Made by a program: the position numbers and the translations under genes
NCBI RefSeq assembly: GCF_013409345.1
Contig: NZ_JACCBB010000001.1
Span: 4,464,001-4,528,000, forward strand
Direction: 5' to 3'
Length of the DNA: 64,000 nucleotides
Source of the DNA: Kineococcus aurantiacus
Lineage (GTDB): Bacteria; Actinomycetota; Actinomycetes; Actinomycetales; Kineococcaceae
Notes under the pieces: generated by a model
Database searches by the model: none
Seen by the model: only the letters and a program-made list of their open reading frames with translations
What the model was told of the DNA's origin: nothing
Shown here: positions 61,041 to 64,000 of the stretch, piece by piece
Numbering within the stretch: the first letter of the stretch is position 1
Layout: each line of letters starts with the position of its first letter

Positions 61041-62900
61041 GTGCCCGCGTTGCGTTCCCGAACCTCGACCCACGGCCGGAACATGGCCGGTGCCCGCGCG
61101 TTGTGGCGCGCCACCGGGATGACCGACGGCGACTTCGGGAAACCCATCGTCGCCATCGCGAACTCCTACACCCAGTTCGTGCCCGGGCACGTGCACCTGA
61201 AGGACATGGGCGACCTCGTCGCCGGTGCGATCGCCGAGGCCGGCGGGGTCTCCAAGGAGTTCAACACCATCGCCGTCGACGACGGCATCGCGATGGGGCA
61301 CTCCGGGATGCTGTACTCCCTGCCCAGCCGCGAGCTGATCGCCGATTCCGTCGAGTACATGGTGAACGCCCACCAGGCCGACGCCCTGGTCTGCATCTCC
61401 AACTGCGACAAGATCACCCCGGGCATGCTCATGGCGGCGCTGCGGCTGAACATCCCCGTGGTCTTCGTCTCCGGCGGCCCGATGGAGGCCGGCAAGGCCG
61501 TCGTCGTGGACGGTGTCGCGCACGCCCCCACCGACCTCATCACGGCGATCGCGGCGTCGGCCTCCCCGCAGGTCACCGACGCCGGTCTGGACGCGGTGGA
61601 ACGCTCCGCGTGCCCGACCTGCGGTTCCTGCTCGGGCATGTTCACCGCGAACTCGATGAACTGCCTCACCGAGGCGCTCGGGCTCTCGTTGCCCGGCAAC
61701 GGCTCCACGCTGGCCACCCACGCCGCCCGCCGGGACCTGTTCCTGCGCGCCGGGTCCCTCGTCGTCGAGCTCGCCAAGCAGTACTACGACGGTGACGACG
61801 AGTCGGTGCTGCCGCGCAGCATCGCGAACAAGGCCGCGTTCTCCAACGCCATGGCCCTCGACGTCGCGATGGGCGGGTCGACGAACACCGTCCTGCACAT
61901 CCTCGCCGCCGCGCAGGAGGCCGAGCTCGACTTTACCCTCGACGACATCGACGCCGTCAGCCGCCGCGTCCCGTGCCTGTCGAAGGTCGCGCCGAACTCC
62001 GACTACCACATGGAGGACGTGCACCGGGCTGGCGGCATCCCGGCCATCCTGGGGGAGTTGTGGCGCGCCGGGCTGCTCGACGAGTCGGTCCGCACCATCC
62101 ACAGCCCCGACCTGGCGTCCTGGTTGCAGGAGTGGGACGTGCGCGCCGAGAACCCCGGCGCGGCGGCCGTGGAGCTGTTCCACGCCGCGCCCGGCGGGGT
62201 CCGCACCACGCAGGCGTTCTCCACGACCAACCGCTGGAACTCCCTCGACGTGGACGCCGAGGGCGGCTGCGTGCGCGACCTCGCGCACGCCTACACCGCC
62301 GACGGCGGCCTGGCCGTCCTGGAGGGCAACCTCGCCCCCGAGGGCGCCATCATCAAGACGGCGGGCATCGACCCGTCGCTGTTCCACTTCGAGGGCACCG
62401 CGATCGTCTTCGAGTCCCAGGAGGACGCCGTCACGGGGATCCTGTCCGGGGCGGTCCAGCCCGGGCACGTGGTGGTCATCCGCTACGAGGGGCCCGCCGG
62501 TGGTCCCGGGATGCAGGAGATGCTGCACCCGACGTCGTTCATCAAGGGCCGCGGCCTGGGCAAGGTCTGCGCCCTGGTGACCGACGGCCGGTTCTCCGGC
62601 GGTTCCAGCGGCATCTCCATCGGTCACGTCTCCCCCGAGGCGTGGGCCGGTGGCCTCATCGGCCTCGTGGAGGACGGCGACCACGTGGAGATCGACGTGG
62701 AGACCCGGGGCCTGCACCTGCGCGTCGACGAGGCGGTGCTGGCCGAGCGCCGCGCCAAGATGGAGTCCTCCGAGCGCCCGTGGGAGCCGCGGGACCGCGA
62801 CCGCCCGCTGACGGGGGCGCTGCGCGCCTACGCGGCCATGGCGACGTCGGCGTCGACGGGTGCGGTCCGCAGGGTTCCCCCGCGGTCCCACACCCGCTGA
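61041..62900 (+). CDS. ilvD: Dihydroxy-acid dehydratase, 619 aa
   Basis: DHAD dehydrates 2,3-dihydroxy acids to 2-keto acids in isoleucine and valine synthesis. The [2Fe-2S]/[4Fe-4S] Cys motifs are [12 protein letters not shown] and [36 protein letters not shown] at the N-terminus and [20 protein letters not shown] at the C-terminus are nearly invariant. The length equals the long (E. coli-like) form. The GTG start follows TGGAGC. TATCCT at 60834 is a possible -10 with a leader of about 200 bases. Confidence 0.93.
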   Translation: MPALRSRTSTHGRNMAGARALWRATGMTDGDFGKPIVAIANSYTQFVPGHVHLKDMGDLVAGAIAEAGGVSKEFNTIAVDDGIAMGHSGMLYSLPSRELIADSVEYMVNAHQADALVCISNCDKITPGMLMAALRLNIPVVFVSGGPMEAGKAVVVDGVAHAPTDLITAIAASASPQVTDAGLDAVERSACPTCGSCSGMFTANSMNCLTEALGLSLPGNGSTLATHAARRDLFLRAGSLVVELAKQYYDGDDESVLPRSIANKAAFSNAMALDVAMGGSTNTVLHILAAAQEAELDFTLDDIDAVSRRVPCLSKVAPNSDYHMEDVHRAGGIPAILGELWRAGLLDESVRTIHSPDLASWLQEWDVRAENPGAAAVELFHAAPGGVRTTQAFSTTNRWNSLDVDAEGGCVRDLAHAYTADGGLAVLEGNLAPEGAIIKTAGIDPSLFHFEGTAIVFESQEDAVTGILSGAVQPGHVVVIRYEGPAGGPGMQEMLHPTSFIKGRGLGKVCALVTDGRFSGGSSGISIGHVSPEAWAGGLIGLVEDGDHVEIDVETRGLHLRVDEAVLAERRAKMESSERPWEPRDRDRPLTGALRAYAAMATSASTGAVRRVPPRSHTR

Positions 62901-62943
62901 CGCCTCGCTGACGTCCCGGTGACGGCGGGCTGAGCGCCGGTGC

Positions 62944-63447
62944 TCAGGTGGCGGCGACGACGGAGTCGCCGTCCACCCGCACCGGGACCGGGTTCAGCGG
63001 GTCGGTCGCCGGGCCCTGCAGGACCTCGCCGGTCAGCAGCGCGAAGCGCGAGCCGTGGCAGGGGCAGTCGAGTTCGTCGTCCTGCACGGCGACCGCGCAG
63101 CCCTGGTGCGTGCACAGGCCGCTGAAGGCGGCGACCTGACCGGCCTCGGGCTGGACGACCACGACGGCGGCCCCGGCGGCGTCCTGGACGACGACGCCGG
63201 AGCCGACGGGGACGTCGGACAGCTTCGCCAGCGCGCCCGCACCGGCGCCGGTGCTGCTGCCGCTGCTGGTACCGCCGCCGCTGCTGGACGCGGTCGGGGC
63301 GGTGCCGGGGGTGGTCGCGGTGTCGTCGCCGCCGCAGGCGGCCAGCACGGCGCCCGCCCCGAGCGTGCCGCCGCCGGCGGCCAGGGCGCGCCGGCGGCTC
63401 AGGACCGCGCGGGCGAGGGGGTGGGCGGTCTCGGGCCTGTGCTCCAC
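62944..63447 (-). CDS. Rieske [2Fe-2S] lipoprotein, 167 aa
   Basis: The Rieske ligands are CTHQGC and CPCHGSRF near residues 111 and 129. An N-terminal [20 protein letters not shown] with a lipobox LAAC indicates export in folded form (Tat-like) and lipid anchoring. A Ser/Gly/Thr linker separates anchor and domain. The protein is a membrane-attached electron carrier. Its partner is not encoded nearby. Confidence 0.88.
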   Translation of the reverse strand: MEHRPETAHPLARAVLSRRRALAAGGGTLGAGAVLAACGGDDTATTPGTAPTASSSGGGTSSGSSTGAGAGALAKLSDVPVGSGVVVQDAAGAAVVVVQPEAGQVAAFSGLCTHQGCAVAVQDDELDCPCHGSRFALLTGEVLQGPATDPLNPVPVRVDGDSVVAAT

Positions 63448-63538
63448 GGGTGCTCCTGGGGTCGGCGGGACGGTCCTCTCACCGCTCCACGGTGCCCGGG
63501 CCCGTCCGGTTCACCCCGCCCGCGGCTACCGTCGAGGA

Positions 63539-64000
63539 GTGGAGGACCTGGTGCGCCGGCTGGCCCACGTCCGCTGGCTCGGCGGCGGGTCCGGGGCGGG
63601 CAAGTCGGCAGTCGCGCGGGAACTGGCGCGACGGTTCGGGGTGGCCGTCTACGCCACGGACGACGTCCTGGCGGACCACGCGGCGCGCTCGGGTGCGCGG
63701 GAGGCGCCGTTGCTGCACGCGTTCCTGGCCCAGTCGCCCGACGAGCGCTGGGTCCTGCGGTCGCCGCAGGAGATGCTGGCGACCTTCCCCTGGTTCGCGG
63801 GGGAGGCGTTCGGGCTGGTCGTGGAGGACCTGCTGGCGTCGCCGGGTGACCGGGTGGTGGTCGTGGAGGGGTTCCGGTTGCTGCCGGGTCTGGTCCGGCC
63901 GCTGCTGGCGGACCCGGACCACGCCGTCTGGTTGCTGCCCGTCCCGGCCTTCCGCCGCCGGGTGTTCCGCGAGCGCGGTCCGGGGTTCACGGCCCGGACG
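63539..64000 (+). CDS. P-loop kinase-like protein, 3'-truncated by the window end
   Basis: The first 154 codons are present and the frame is still open at base 64,000. A Walker A motif LGGGSGAGKSAVARELA lies at residues 14-30, followed by YATDDVLADHAARSG (acidic substrate or Mg position) and VVVVEGFRLLPGLV (Walker B-like). This is the layout of small-molecule or nucleotide kinases. The GTG start is supported by TACCGT six bases upstream (leaderless). Confidence 0.7.
   Translation, partial: MEDLVRRLAHVRWLGGGSGAGKSAVARELARRFGVAVYATDDVLADHAARSGAREAPLLHAFLAQSPDERWVLRSPQEMLATFPWFAGEAFGLVVEDLLASPGDRVVVVEGFRLLPGLVRPLLADPDHAVWLLPVPAFRRRVFRERGPGFTART

Noticed and set aside
1-64000. tRNA or rRNA genes
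   Set aside because: I found no cloverleaf-like GGTTCGA/CCA pattern or conserved rRNA sequence by reading. A covariance-model scan would be decisive and could not be run.

Overview
The window is very GC-rich DNA with many GTG starts, stop/start overlaps of the ATGA, GTGA and TGATG types, and several candidate leaderless promoters (TANNNT six or seven bases before a start codon). This points to an actinobacterium. The protein families would suit a soil genus of the Kineococcus/Kineosporiaceae type, but I cannot fix the genus from sequence alone.

Bases 1 to about 28,000 look accessory. Short, mostly single genes on both strands are separated by wide gaps. The gaps carry a dispersed repeat (core GCGGGATGACCGTGACGTC / GCGCCATGACCGTGACGTCGCCC), and every copy I found points the same way. 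The genes include two SRPBCC proteins, an SdpI-like membrane protein, a methyltransferase, an alpha/beta hydrolase divergent from its LysR regulator, a hexapeptide-repeat protein ending in a Cys ladder (9744-10199), a GrpB protein, an acetyltransferase, a VapBC-type toxin-antitoxin pair and a MOSC protein. Decayed genes are concentrated here: frameshifts at about 9,067, 11,395 and 26,506, a 5'-truncated frame at 10,527-10,859, and a TetR gene broken in three ways at 28,847-29,331. Embedded at 12,104-21,610 is an intact catabolic operon: sugar isomerase/epimerase, Gfo/Idh/MocA dehydrogenase, a five-gene family-5 ABC importer and a LacI regulator.

Bases 29,378-33,046 hold a TetR, a drug-type MFS exporter and two SDR proteins, one of them without the catalytic Tyr/Lys. 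Bases 33,069-45,594 form a second catabolic island. It contains a RutA-like two-component monooxygenase, a flavin reductase, a stand-alone riboflavin kinase, three different amide hydrolases (nitrilase type, amidase-signature type, cysteine-hydrolase type), an MFS carrier, a ribose-type ABC importer and a LacI repressor. Three upstream regions in the island share a palindrome close to GTGACTTCGAAGTCAC, the likely operator. The set fits oxidative opening and deamidation of a pyrimidine- or alloxazine-like ring.

Bases 45,690-53,988 contain a complete actinobacterial Nit1C cluster: amidohydrolase, MSMEG_0572-type protein, radical SAM protein, a GNAT/AIR-synthase fusion, nitrilase, MSMEG_0570-type protein, flavoprotein oxidoreductase and glycosyltransferase. 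A GlnR-like box (GTAAC-N6-GAAAC) precedes it. Just upstream is a nitrilase paralogue whose catalytic Glu and Cys have become His and Asp.

Bases 54,041-64,000 are ordinary chromosomal genes: an alpha/beta hydrolase, a VanY-type peptidase, a GH26-like glycosidase, a membrane GAF-like protein, a MoeZ-type adenylyltransferase-rhodanese, dihydroxy-acid dehydratase, a Rieske lipoprotein and a 3'-truncated P-loop kinase-like gene.
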